Shown one piece after another: positions 11,120-23,239 of a stretch of DNA of 64,000 bases. The stretch is from Dryococelus australis (Eukaryota; Arthropoda; Insecta; Phasmatodea; Phasmatidae): contig CM056999.1 of NCBI GenBank assembly GCA_029891345.1, forward strand, positions 28,989,418 through 29,053,417. The letters are read 5' to 3'. The position numbers and the translations under genes are program-made. The number at the start of each line of letters is the position of its first letter. The stretch's first letter is position 1. The notes under the pieces were generated by a model. That model saw only the letters and a program-made list of their open reading frames with translations. It was not told where the DNA came from and did not search any database.

Positions 11120-11400
11120 GGCTCGGCTCTCAAGGCCTCAATGTTAAGAGCCGCCCAAATGTCTTCACTCTCCCAAATATGGGAACGTCCACTACTGTGC
11201 ACTTTTAAGTGAGTGAATGAAGATATTCAGGTCTTGAGAGATGACGAGGGTGAATGAGGTGAGAAGGAATCAAGACCGGAATGAAAGAGCGGGGGAAACG
11301 GGAGATCCCTGAGAAAACACATCGACTAGCGGCATCTTCCAGCATGATTTCCACATACGAAAATCCGGGAGAGTATTGCAACATAAATTAGAGAAGCAGT
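11120..11400 (-). repeat. SINE copies related to the one at 3140
   Basis: On the plus strand, 11120-11175 carries the SINE tail (AATGTTAAGAGCCGCCC, CTCCCAAATAT). On the minus strand, 11205-11390 carries the body, with GATCTCCCGTTTCCCCCGC and CATTCCGGTC. Two partial copies therefore meet head to tail or in inverted orientation. No intact tRNA head is visible. Confidence 0.6.
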
Positions 11401-12100
11401 TACCTACACAAGTGGCCCGGCCGGATCTACCCACACTAAGAGTTCCCGCTCTCGGCGGCCGACGAGTACCCTGAATAGCCTCCTCGCACATGTATATATA
11501 TACCGCTCCGAATCCCCACACAGGAAAAGTCTAATGTTGTTGTAACCAAAATGTTACGATTGAACCATTTATTTGAACGTTTATGTTGTAGTAACCTTGA
11601 TACTGTTGTGACAACGTTATTAGTGTTATGCGCTTACATGTTTACATTACTGCAATGAAAATTTACTGTCGAAGTGTTTTTACATTAACATATTACCAAG
11701 TAATGTTCCCGCAACCAAATGTGTGCATTTCGCTAAAAATAACAGGTAAACAAAATGTTCGTATTACTATGACATTGTATTGATGTCCGGCCAACACCAG
11801 ATTATTCTAAATGTCACTTTATTTTTAAAGATACTCTGCAAATAAATCATGTTTGGAGTAACATTTCGCATTTTATTCACTAGACGTTACTCCAGTGTAA
11901 CTTTAACATTGCCCAGCATTGATGTGACACAAAAGTAAAATGTGGAAAAGGTGGGGATCGGTCAACCGAAAATTTTATGCGAAAAAAAAGATAGCAGTAA
12001 AAGGTGTGTTGACGCTGAAGCGAAAATACGCACAGAAACTTTCAGGTCGGTCGGTCAGCCATTTTGCTTTCTTACCTATATGTCCAAGGAGTTTGCGCAG
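11401..12100. other. No gene recognised
   Basis: Mixed sequence containing motifs such as ATGTTGTTGTAACC, probably repeat-derived. It leads up to the candidate promoter at 12104. Confidence 0.4.
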
Positions 12101-12103
12101 AGA

Positions 12104-12109
12104 TCAGTT
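12104..12109 (+). promoter_or_regulatory. Candidate arthropod initiator (TCAGTT)
   Basis: TCAGTT fits the arthropod Inr consensus TCAGTY and lies 43 bp upstream of an ATG that opens a short exon. No TATA box is seen upstream. The motif is short and may be fortuitous. Confidence 0.3.
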
Positions 12110-12146
12110 CACGCAGTTACAGTGAAGGTCCAATTTGTCGTCAGCT

Positions 12147-12213
12147 ATGGACGAATTCGTCACGAAGGTTTTAACTGACAGGGATTTTCCACAACTAGTG
12201 GAAAGATTCAAAG
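12147..12213 (+). CDS. Candidate first coding exon, SAM-like N-terminus
   Basis: ATG in a favourable context (CAGCTATGG) opens 22 codons, MDEFVTKVLTDRDFPQLVER followed by FK, then AAAG|GTATCG, a plausible splice donor in phase 1. The peptide resembles the start of short helical SAM-like domains found at the N-terminus of many insect proteins, including some transposon-derived ones. An initiator-like TCAGTT lies just upstream. I could not find a second exon downstream, so the gene is unproven. It may be a host gene with long introns, a pseudogene, or a domesticated element. Confidence 0.35.
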
Positions 12214-14829
12214 GTATCGTATGACGTAACGATAGTAATTAATTATATTACAAGTGATTACCATGGTAGAGAAAGAAACTTAATACTAGACGCTATAGTT
12301 GTGATCCCCGAACGTAGTACTTCGTTACATTGTTGTCTCAAATGTCGGAAGGCAGATTATGAAATATGGCCATGTTTGTCGTCACTTCAAATTCGAAACT
12401 TTCACGCTGTCCAATGAGTCACGACTTCTGTTTGTTGCACGTGCGTTCGGAGGTTAGGATTGCATTTTCCATCGGCCTTTTATTGTGTTTTGGTTAGTTT
12501 AGTATTATTCGTTATTTAATACTTTAATAGTATACATTTAAATTAATTTCCGTTGTTGCTGAATACATTTTGAATAGCCGCGGAAAAGTGAATATATGCG
12601 GCGTGGCCCAGATGACTGCGTTTATTCGACTTTGCAAAACCATTGTCCGCAATTGAGTAGTTCCAGCCAACAGTTTTACATGTATAAAAGTTTTAAAAAA
12701 GTAAGGAAAAATTGTATTTAATTGATAAGTGTTTTTTTCAACCGAGTATGGCTACTAATGTTCAACTTTCATTGTACTGTACATAAACAATAACCTCTAT
12801 TCAACGATAGTAAATGTATGCAAATATTCGAGCGTAATTACCAATTCCGTAATTATTAGCGACTTTGGTTAGGTAGGCCTACTATAGCAAAAGTATTTTA
12901 ATTATGTTTCTACCCTTGGAAGGTAAACAATATTCCTCAAAAAGGAAACTTACTTTGCCACTATTTACGATTTTAAAATGAATGCGGTGCGAAATATAAT
13001 TTTAAAAATTACCGCTAATGTAAGTGCAATGTAAAAATACAGTTCGAAATTTTTCAACAATGATGAAATTCTTGTGATAACTTTACCACTTCAAGTATAG
13101 CAATTCCTATTAATGTAATTTTATAGCCTATTGCATTTGTTAGGTTAGAAAAAACGTTGTGACATAGAAACTAGTAGGTATTATTTTTGTTGCAACGACA
13201 TTTTTAGACATAAGCTACAGTCTACCACAGTTAGGCCTACATCTAACATCAGTGTTGTCATATACCTATTAAATTTACATTGGCTTGACAATATATTTTC
13301 CAAGGATTAATCACATAACACAGTGAGGTTTCAAAGCAGTCAACTAAAGAAATGAAGCACAAACCTTGATTTCGAACTATATAATGGTTAAGTTGAGATG
13401 AAGAATTATTTTCTGACTGTTCCAAAAACCTAACATAGTCTTGTCAGTGCATGTATTTTTCTCCTCCTTTTGTGGGTACGTAAAGACTAGAATTACATTT
13501 GTTTTGTATTTATTAAATCTTTGCAAACAATAATGCATTATATTAAAGAAATATTATCCATAGACCGTAATGCATTGCTGCCAACAATGTAATTATATGT
13601 AATGATAAGATTTTGTCTACACGGAGAACACTTTGGGAATAAAACAGCACATTTGATTATTGTTAGCTTGAACATGCACCTAACATTAATTTCTGTAACT
13701 AAATTCCTATGTACAAATACTTTGTTCCAAGAGAAGTTCATAAACATTCTCAGTCAAAAATGTACCACAATACAAATATCACATCACTCAGAACAAAAAT
13801 AGATAATTGAGCTATGCCCAATTTCTTCAAGCAAAATATTTAGAACTGTTTTCCCAAAAATGGGGTGATGAATATGTAACATTACATTAATATGAACCAT
13901 GTTTAAAAAAAGAATTAAACAATCTACCTAACTTTTCTTTACATAATTTTTTTTTCAGCTGAAGTTCTGTTTTTTTTTTTTTTTTTTTTTTTTTTTGTAT
14001 CAATTGTGATTCGTAACACTCTATTGATTTCAGATTAAGATATCTTAATATACTACGTTTCAGACATAGTTTTCAGTAAACATATTTTTATTTCAATTTT
14101 TTTGTGTGGGTTAGAAGAATATTACATTCTCTACTAATTATTTTTACCTACACTGTCTAATTTTTTATGAAATGTCACATATACTATAAATAACTACTAC
14201 ATTTTAGCTTCATTATTGTGCAATTTAAAATCTTTTTGGCCTTTTCTTTTTCTTTTCTTGTGTAGTAGCCAAAAGAACATACAAAATGTTATAGGCCTTG
14301 TCAAACATTACAGTTCAATAATACTGCAAACAATTTATATATAATTTTCCCACTTTATTTTTTTACAGTTATACAGCATTAATGTATTGGGTAAATATTT
14401 ATCATGTACTGTATACGTAAAATTGTATTTTAATATTTTAAATTTTTATAATATTTTGGCCATTTCATAATACACTCTCCAGCAAACATCTAAAACAAAA
14501 TATAAAGGGAAGAAAAATCTGCAAAACAAACCTCCATTGCTGTTATAAATAATTGTAGCTACCTCTTATAATGGCACTAAACACCTAAATCGTTAACGTG
14601 ACATACAATCTACTCACTCACTCACCTTTCATAAATTTCCAGCAAAATACCACCATTGTCGGAGAATGGAAGAATATAAACAAAGTTTGTATTTGACATT
14701 TGCCATGTGGAAGTAACAAGGCAATGTTTTTGTTTTCATTTGGTGGTATGATGCATAGGTGCCTTAGTGACTTTCCCTGAAAGTAGATCTTTAGCAGGGA
14801 TTTCCCAAATGTTCATTTATCTTGGAATG
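12214..14829. other. AT-rich non-coding sequence, possible intron
   Basis: No exon-like frame is recognised. It includes a run of 27 T at 13970-13996. Confidence 0.5.
13970..13996. repeat. Poly-T run, 27 bases
   Basis: Uninterrupted T homopolymer. It may be the tail of a minus-strand retroposon, but no body was recognised. Confidence 0.85.
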
Positions 14830-16580
14830 GATTATAGTCAGCATATTTTTTGAATTTTTGGGTTGCTAAAATATATATATACATATTTATAACAATTGAA
14901 CCATGGTTTCTCATTATTGAATAGCGCATAACCATTTTTATCAAACTGTCGGTCACCATATTCAATTCACGCCATTTTATGTGGAGTGTTGTGCTATAAA
15001 ATCTGGTCTTGCAACAGTTTACAAAAACCTCAATGTTTTATCTCCCAATAAATACATTATTTTCTGTTTTCTATGCTTAGCAGATGTCTCGAGCTTTCTT
15101 TTGATTACCATAAACAAAACTTTGTTATAAGCAATCATTCCTAGCAATCATTCATAGCAAATAATGATATTTCTATGCTAATTGGTGCTGCTTACAACTT
15201 TTAAACCATCACGTTAAACAAAAATTCTTGGTTATCAGGACTTTTTACAATCTGAAAAATAATATATATAGGTCTTACTCCTTTGTTGAGTAACTTTGTA
15301 ATGTCTGCTAATGCCTCAATTTCCAAAAAAAAAAAAAAAAAAATGTCAATAAGGATAATAAGACATGGTGATTTTAATGTATACAGTAGAAAAAGTATAC
15401 CTCGGGCTACTAATAACAAAATACAAAAGTTATCGATTCATATCTCTTTGCAAAATTCAGGTTGTTAAAAATATATTATCTGGGTAGCTCAAATCCAAAG
15501 ATTTTTGTAAGGTATTCTGGTGTTTATAACTTTTAAACCACTTTGAACCACAAAACTTTCTTTGGGGTTTAGTTACGTACCAACAGAAGTTTATTATTGC
15601 ATAATAAAAAAATCCCTTCAGCCCTTTTAATTCTGTATGCCTGTAAAAATTATGATTTTAAATTTTGAAATTTGTTTTTCAGCAAGGGTGAAGGAAAATT
15701 TTCATTTGAGTGCACGAGGGTACAAATATAAAATTATAAAAGTTTGTGGTTTACAGCCCTTTCTTAGCTACAGGATGTTAAAAATGGGTTCTTTGGGCAA
15801 CTGAAACCCAAAATTTAAGACCTTGCCTTAATGTACATAGGTCGTTCACAGTTAACTGAGCAATTTTGAAAGCCCTGCTCTAAAGATCTTTATTCATGCC
15901 CATTTCGTAACCTTCCGTCACATGTAAACAACAAGCAGGAATGCAGGGACGGAACCAAAACAATAAGTCTTTGATCTTTACTGTTGCGCCTCGCTAAAAA
16001 TTATTATTTACAATAAATTCGTTACTTTTAGTTATATTATTATCCTAATATCTAAAAAATAAAAAATAAGCTTTCTATTTCCCTGAAGAATAAAAATTTT
16101 TATTTTAAAACACGTCAGTACTTGGAATTATTTTCTCGTAATCCATAGCTAGCTCAACTGCGCGCCTGATTCCCAAGTGTGTAAGGTAACACCTACGTAT
16201 ATACACAGAGTGATTTTTTTTCAATGGTTAATGTCAAAAATCCTCCCTTGTGGGGTACGGCCTTTAACAAAGTTTTGTTTGAGGTAAGCAAAAGAAAGCT
16301 CTTTCTTTATGGTAATCAAACGAAAGCTTGAGACTTATCTGCCAAGTAGTGAAAACAGAAAATAAATATTTTTAATGGAAGAAAAATATTGAGGATTTTG
16401 TAAACTGTTGCAAGATCAGATTTTATAGCATGACACTCCACATGAAATGGTGTAAATTGAATATGCTGGCAGATCATTTAATAAAAATGGTTATGGTCTA
16501 TTCAATAATGAGAAACTATGGTTCCATTGTAAAAAAAAATACAGAATAGTCAAGCCATACAAAAATTCTAAATTTTGCTG
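14830..16580. repeat. Long inverted repeat (foldback/MITE-like element)
   Basis: The left arm, about 14830-15135, contains ACCATGGTTTCTCATTATTG, GGAGTGTTGTGCTATAAAAT, CTTGCAACAGTTTACAAAA and GAGCTTTCTTTTGATTACCA. The reverse complements of these recur in mirrored order in the right arm, about 16260-16580. The 1.1 kb between is AT-rich with an A19 run (15325-15343) and two related TAACTTTTAAACCA blocks (15195, 15527). No transposase is present. The arms are diverged. Confidence 0.75.
15838..15880 (+). repeat. Possible single end of the GGCTGTTCAC MITE
   Basis: TAGGTCGTTCACAGTTAACT continuing into GAGCAATTTTGAAAGCCC resembles the end of the MITEs at 22037 and 43238. The opposite end is not visible. 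Confidence 0.4.
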
Positions 16581-18000
16581 ATTACACATGTAATGACCCT
16601 GGTGTAACATTTAAAGATGCGGATTAAAATATTACCTTAACTTAAATTTGGATGCTATTGCAAGTACATATATGTATACTTTTTATTAAGAATGGAAGTA
16701 ATGTGTAACTGTATATAAGTTTACCATTGTGACAATTTCCATTTTTTTTTTACTTTATAGTATAGGTCTTTAGTAATTTTCTTGTGTATGAAAATATAGG
16801 TGTCGTTAATTTTTACATATCAGTAATTTTTAATACATAACAAATTGTGGTGAAAGTGTTACTCTTTGTGTACAAAAACTTAATTTAATTGCAAATAACA
16901 TAAACAGCATAAGTTGAAAGTAATGTAGTAATTATTTTTTTAGAAAGTTGTGAAATATGTTATTTTTTTGTTAAAGGGAAATATAGTGACTGCTTCAGGA
17001 TAGCGGTATTTTATTTACTGTGGATTCCTGTATACTGATAGTGTTAATGTAAGTGTTCATTAGTGGCAGTTAAAATAAAATCTGATTAATTACCTTAACC
17101 ATATTCTCTGAATTCTTCCTGGAAAATTCATCATACATGTATTAAATTTAGCATATAAATTTTTATTTTGACCTATTGGAGAATTCTATATTTCTTCAGT
17201 AAGAATTATAGATCTTGCATGATTAAGCACATTTTTGTTCATGGCTTTTTAATTTACTAGAACGTAAGAGAACTGAAATCTTAATTTATATAGAAAGACT
17301 GCTGAAATTACTGTACAATCGACTGGCAGTTACTCTGTAACATGAATAAACAGTACTTTGCAAGCTTTGAATGACTATTTCCTGTCATGTTAGTCATTTC
17401 TTTAATTTTCCTAACTGCATGAGGCATTTTCTTTAACTTTGTGAAGAGATTTGTAAAATTTATTATAACTTTAAGCTGGACTTCAAATGAAGTAAAAATG
17501 GTCTTTAAAATTATCGTTCTCAATGTATAATCATCAATATAAATGGTACATCATTACTTTTTATGAAAATATATCATGGAACTGTAATGTGTATTTTTAA
17601 TCAGAAGTGATATTGCTCTGTTTACTCAGATGATTACATTTTGGCAATACGGGTACCCTCGCAAAATGAAAATATATTTCCAACTCCAAAAATATTTAAA
17701 AAGTACACCCGGCTTTAATTACTGCTATATAAACTGGAAAAGCTGGAATAATGTGATAATGGTTGCAAGTTAACTACAATTTATATTACACTTACACACA
17801 AATAGTTAAGACCAAATCAGTTTATTCAAAGTAAGTAAGAGCAATGTATAAACAACAAGATATCACTTTTACAAGGAAGTTACAAGGAAGGTCTGTGTTC
17901 ATAAGTACATTGTCAACATTATCACATCAGTAGTGTAATGTTGGAGCAAGGTCATTTTAATGTCTTCAGAACATGTACTTATTTTCGTCATATTTAATGT
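16581..18000. other. AT-rich, no gene seen
   Basis: No supported coding or structural feature. Confidence 0.5.
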
Positions 18001-18039
18001 ATGAGTGACACAAAGAGCAATGTATCGAAAAAAACATTG

Positions 18040-18680
18040 CAACAAACAATGTATTGAACAAAATATGTTACATTACATTAATGCAGACATTATTATCAAC
18101 AATAACAATGTATGTCCTCGGAAGATTATGTAAGGTATGCGGAAATATGGCGAATGTAATAGTAACACAGAGAAACGAAAAGTAATGTGCCCAAACAATA
18201 GTACTGCTTTTACTAAAATAAAACTTAATTTATTCACAAGGATAAGGAATGTTACACTTACCTTAACTTCATTACCAACAACAGTAATTAATTTACGTAT
18301 ATTCAGAACATCTGTTCCAACAAGGCAACTTAATGTTGATCCTACACAAGTGCTTCATTGATGTAGCTGAAACATTTAGCATGTACATATAACAACTGTC
18401 TACACAACTGTACTTAATGTTGTTATGAAGCAAAAAAATAATATTTCATTAACTACAAGGACAGTAAAATTATATTCATAAGTATGTGTAATTTCATACT
18501 TACATTAACTAAATTGCAAACAACAGTAATTAAAGTATGCATATTCAGATATTCTGTTCCAACAAAGCAACTTAATGTTGTCCCTACACAAGTTCTGTAT
18601 TTATGTAGCTGAAACATTCAGCATTAATGCATAACAAATTTCAACACAACTTTATTTACCGTTATTAAAAAGCAAAGAAG
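18040..18680. repeat. Tandem duplication, 242-bp period
   Basis: ACAGTAATTA at 18281 and 18523 marks two copies 242 bp apart. They share ATATTCAGA, TCTGTTCCAACAA, GCAACTTAATGTTG, CCTACACAAGT and ATGTAGCTGAAACATT in the same order. A weaker partial copy (TTACATTACATTAATG, ATTATTATCAACAATAACA) precedes them near 18070. Confidence 0.7.
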
Positions 18681-19924
18681 GAACAAGAAAAGTGGTATCA
18701 CAAAATAGAATAACATCACTTTAACATAAATTTATTGTGCCTCAACATGAAAATCCTCTTTATGTTGTCAGTACATTAAGGACTAATATTGTGTGTAGTT
18801 TACTTAACATAACTATAACAATACTTAAGATAACATTTATATTAAAAGCACAATAGTATCATGCAGTAACAGCAGCATAACTTACTGACGGTTGAGAGAT
18901 AACAAAAAAAAAAACTTTTAAGGTAACAATAATACGGATGTCACAACACAAGACTTTATTCAGTGTACCAGTCGCGTACCCCTTCCTCGAGACCACCTAC
19001 TTTGCGCCTCCTTTACATACTAAGCGCTGTCTATACATAGTGCGCACCATCTATTCTTAAAATGCCTTTTCCCAATGGCGCAAAAAATTTTAGCCAGTCA
19101 CCGAAGACTGCCTCCTGATCGCCTGCTGCAATCTTCAGAGCCGCAACTTGCAACATACTCCAAACTCACCACAAGGCTTCACACTTTAAGATATGCTAAT
19201 TTTAAATACACACACGATTTATTTTTACTTACTTCCATAGGATTTTTTTCAGCACACATGGAAACATTTCTCTGGCATTATTAAAACCAATCAGCTGTGT
19301 GTATGATTTGTGTTCAATGATAGTGACAAGAACCACTCACAGCACTCTCTCTTCCCCAATGCATCTAGTATTCAGTCTGGCAAGTGATTATTTATGTTAC
19401 ACTCTTCCATTGGATTTCGCTGGGTGTTATCGGAAGTATCTGTACTTTTACATATATTTCCCCGTCTAGACCAACAAAATATCGTAATGTAGAGATGAAG
19501 CTGAAGCGATCATTTATCGGTGGGTGTATTTCCAGCATCCCGACTTCGTCTTTGGTGGTACCTTCGCAGACTACAGCTGAACTCTATGTTGATGCAATTT
19601 GCATACCATTAGGGTTATGCCCTTGAAACTTGAAATTTACTAAATAAACTTCAGTGATAGTCTTACCTTCTGAGCTATTCTTGACCATAAATTCACCATT
19701 CCATCCATTTTTCAATTAATATTCTGATTGATCTACCAATCTTTCGAACAACTTGTAAATCATTGGAATAAACTTTAAATTTTTCAATCATCTCTTAATA
19801 AATTTGTCAGTCTTTCAATCCATCGTCTATCCGTAGTCAATCCTTTGGTTGGTCGTCTTTCCTTGCCCATATGTACAGAAATACTCTCCAGATGGGTCAC
19901 ACATTTTAATTTATTTGATAAATA
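18681..19924. other. No gene recognised
   Basis: Mixed sequence. The open frames at 19075 and 19384 show no domain or splice context. Confidence 0.45.
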
Positions 19925-20454
19925 ATATAAGTAGTAGGATTCTGCATGTTCGGTGGCAATGGCTTTGGCTGGAGGTGAAAGGCTCCAGGGAGCTCGACCA
20001 TTTTTTCCCTTTTTTTCCTTAACAAATTTTTTCCCCCGTTAAATAGTATGTTTTGATCTGAAGGTCGAATTTTTTTAGTCCAAAAAGCCTTAAAATGTTC
20101 CGTTTCCCCCTAAAAGTTCCCATTTTATATTTAAAAATTTCAAATTTTTCCCAAAAAATAGCCATGCCCTAGAACATGCAGTAGCGAGCCACTTTCTTGA
20201 AAAAACAAGCCAACGTTAAGATTTTGGTTGTCTTCCTTAATGCTTCTAGATGAATCAATAATGAATCTGAGATATTTATAGAAATTATTTTTTATTTATT
20301 ATTTTTATAAGATTAAATATATTTTTATAATTAAAACATTTCAAGGTGAAAGTATTGAGTGTTATGTCACCCGACTCGTCTTTTCAAAGTGCATACGATC
20401 GTAATGCAATACCACCATTATGTTTCGTTTTTTAAGGTCTATCACTATAGGTTG

Positions 20455-20570
20455 TCTCCCTCTATTTCCTTATCTTTCTTTCCTTTCTCTCTTTCTTCCT
20501 CTTTCTCTCTTTTGTTTCTCTCTCACTCTCTCATTCCATCTCTCTCTTGTCTCTCACCTTCGTTCAACAC
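20455..20570. repeat. CT-rich tract
   Basis: Polypyrimidine (CT/CTTT)n tract in the left arm. Its mirrored GA-rich counterpart is at 25985-26100. Confidence 0.85.
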
Positions 20571-21225
20571 CACATCTACATAAATTCTTCATCGCCTGCT
20601 AGAGTGCGCGAATTGCCAATGTGTATATTTATTTACAATTCTAAAGACATAGTTTTCCATGTAGTAGGAGGTATATAAAAATTATCGTAAAGAACATTCG
20701 AGGCAGGACATTGTAAAACATATTCGATTTCAATATATTATTTATTTTTATAATTTTAATCGCTATTTTTTTTTAAATAAGTATAGTTAATATTTACTTT
20801 ATTATACTTGTTTTTACTGTTGTATGAAAATTTATTTGACTAGACTTGTAATAGTACATGTGCCGTTAGACCTACAAGGCAGGCATACCTGTTGTGACAT
20901 GTGGAGGGTGCAGTGATGTAGGTTGGCGCCACATGGGGCTAGTGAGGTCAATGACAGCAGACGCTCGTGCTGCTGGCCAGCCTTGTCAATCAGGCATCTG
21001 GGAATCAATAGATTTATAAATTATTATTATTTATTTATTTAAATATATTTCATTTATCTTTTGAAAATTGCCGAAAAAATCTTCGAAAAACAGAGTAAAC
21101 TATACCTAAAAATTAATTTTTAATGCAACATTGGTTTAGAAAATTTAATGTAAGTAAGTTTATCACTTTGTCATGACAGCTAGTAACAATTTAAAAAAAA
21201 ATAAAAATTCTCATGCAGAAATGGG

Positions 21226-21302
21226 AATTAAAACTGCGACCTTTGGGTTGAGAGTCGAATGCCTCAACCAATTGGCTAAAGTGACCCCACACAAACAGTG
21301 GT
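21226..21302 (-). repeat. tRNA-like sequence in left arm, pointing outward
   Basis: On the minus strand an A-box-like TTAGCCAATTGGTTGAGGCA is followed by a B-box-like GGTCGCAGTTTTAATTCCC. The counterpart at 25283-25352 lies in the other arm on the plus strand. Both are degenerate. Confidence 0.5.
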
Positions 21303-22036
21303 GCTTAAATGTTGTATATAAAGTTCAAGCAAAATTGGCGAATTCCCTTGTACAATTACAGAAATATTTTTTTATGTATTAAATATTTTGTTACATTTAT
21401 TTTCAGTAAATGCATATATGGCATATGAATGCTTTATTTTGGAGAAATTTTTGTTTATTTAAATGCAAGTAATGTACTATATTAAAATCATTTCGTTATT
21501 TTCAGTCAGGGTCTGAATTATGCCTAAGCTCGCATTTAATTATTTTATACATTCTTTTAAAATAATTATGGAGGAATTCGGGCTCGTAAGCATGCAAATG
21601 TGTACATGCATATGCGAATATAATTTGCTATTTCTTAAGACCAGGCTCGTAAAATTCAGTTTTGGAAGCATCATTTCTAACCCAGGGAATTTTTTTGCTT
21701 AAGCCCGATACAACTATATTGACTAGCTTAAAATAATATTTCAATTTTTTTTAAAATGAAAACCGTTTATAACCGACTGGTTACTGTACGATATAGGTTT
21801 AGTAAGAAATTTACAAAAAAATTGATTTATTGTATAATTTTTAAAACATTTTTATTAATTTTTTTATGTTCTGAAATTGTATGTGGAGTACAGCAAAAAG
21901 TCTTCTCAACTTCATTTCACGTCTCGTCTCTTCAAGACTAAATACTACACGTTGTTGGTACCTGTTAATTATTTTTATCTCAGAGGTTATTTGTAGACAT
22001 AACTATCCTGCTCGGCTTTTATTAAATGTATGTATA

Positions 22037-22274
22037 GGCTGTTCACAGTAAAGTGAGCATTTTCTAAGGCTCTTCTAAATTTTTCCTTTCATCTAATTTC
22101 CATCTTCCTGCTGCTTTTTACTATAAATTTTTCAATGTGACCAATAAATACAATGCATACATTTCACCACCCTCAATATTTAATGCCTCAGGCTGCAGTA
22201 AGATATATTTATTAATCGTTAATGCCTGTTGGGGGGGAGACCCTTAAACAGTGCTCACTTTACCGTGAATAGCC
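22037..22274. mobile_element. MITE copy 1 (238 bp, TA duplication)
   Basis: The ends GGCTGTTCACAGTAAAGTGA and the inverted TCACTTTACCGTGAATAGCC form a terminal inverted repeat over 20 bp, flanked by TA on both sides (22035-22036 and 22275-22276). It has no coding capacity. Copies 2 and 3 are at 43238-43469 and about 34896-35138. The other arm of the surrounding inverted repeat lacks the insertion (near 25070), giving an empty-site comparison. Confidence 0.85.
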
Positions 22275-22569
22275 TATATGCGTGAATAAACCAAGCACCA
22301 TCATATTCTCTATATCAATGGTAGCAAGTAAGGTACAACACCAGCGAGAAATTAAAAACTTGTTTTAATTATATATATATGTGTTTATATATACATTCTT
22401 CATACTACAAACATAAAAAAAAAGTTAAATCTTTTCCACGCCATTCATGTAGTGTCTTTACTCCAGCATGCTTACTTTTCACTTAGGAATTATAATCTGC
22501 TTATACACAGATCAAGACAGTCTATACTAGTAAGCATCATTATCATCATCACCACCTCCACCACTGTCA

Positions 22570-22795
22570 CTGCCAAATGACTCCAAAATGACTAAAAAGA
22601 CTCCAAAATAACTCTAAATCTCTAAATGACTCTAAAATGTTTCTAAATGACTATAAATAACTCTGAAGTGACTAAATGAATCTGAAGGGACACCAAAATT
22701 ACTCTAAATTACTCCAAAATTAATCATAATGACCCCAAAATTACTAAATCACTCCAAACTGACTCTAAATAACTCCAGAATTACTCTCTCCATCA
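22570..22795. repeat. Degenerate tandem repeat, GACTCTAAA/GACTCCAAA
   Basis: About twenty imperfect copies of (AT)GACTC(T/C)AAA(AT) with an 8-12 bp spacing lie in the spacer of the large inverted repeat. Confidence 0.8.
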
Positions 22796-23239
22796 ATCAT
22801 TACGATCCTCCAATCTTAGTTAATGATTGCTTAACAGAAAACAAGTCTCTGAAAAGTTTTTTTGGATTTTTTTGGTATCTTAAGGTTAAAGGCCAAAGTC
22901 ACTTAGGTCCAATATGGTGGTTGAGTGATGTCATATCATGGTGGATGGTATCAGTCGATTATGTTACATTGACAGATGGTAAGGATTATTTTGATATGGA
23001 CTGACATTGAATGTTTGGTTGCTTGGGTAGACGTGATGGGGTCTGACTTTCTATTTCACTATATTCTATTTTAAATATAATTTTATTTATTCAGACTGTT
23101 CATTTGTAAGTGTAAAGTGAATGTTACTCGAAGTGCTGATAGAATGCAGTCTGTTTGAAGTGCGTTTCTGATATTTGGACATGTCAAATTTTCTTAAGTG
23201 GCTGAAAATAAGGATAGACATATAAGACATATGTGTGCT
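22796..23239. other. Spacer of inverted repeat, no gene recognised
   Basis: A 91-codon frame at 22729 runs from the tandem repeat into this segment and has no recognisable domain. Confidence 0.4.

Larger units (their letters stand above)
19925..22532 (+). repeat. Left arm of a very large inverted repeat
   Basis: Read inward this arm holds GCATGTTCGGTGGCAATGGC, GCAGTAGCGAGCCAC, a CT-rich tract (20455-20570), CAACACCACATCTACATAAA, GTGCAGTGATGTAGG, GCTCGTGCTGCTGG, TCTTCAAGACTAAATA and CAGTCTATACTAG. Each has its reverse complement, in mirrored order, in the arm at 24815-26610. This arm is longer. It carries a MITE (22037-22274) and about 480 bp near 21310-21790 that have no counterpart. Confidence 0.85.

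Noticed and set aside
22570-22795. CRISPR-like array
   Set aside because: The units are short, contiguous and degenerate with no spacers, and the genome is eukaryotic.
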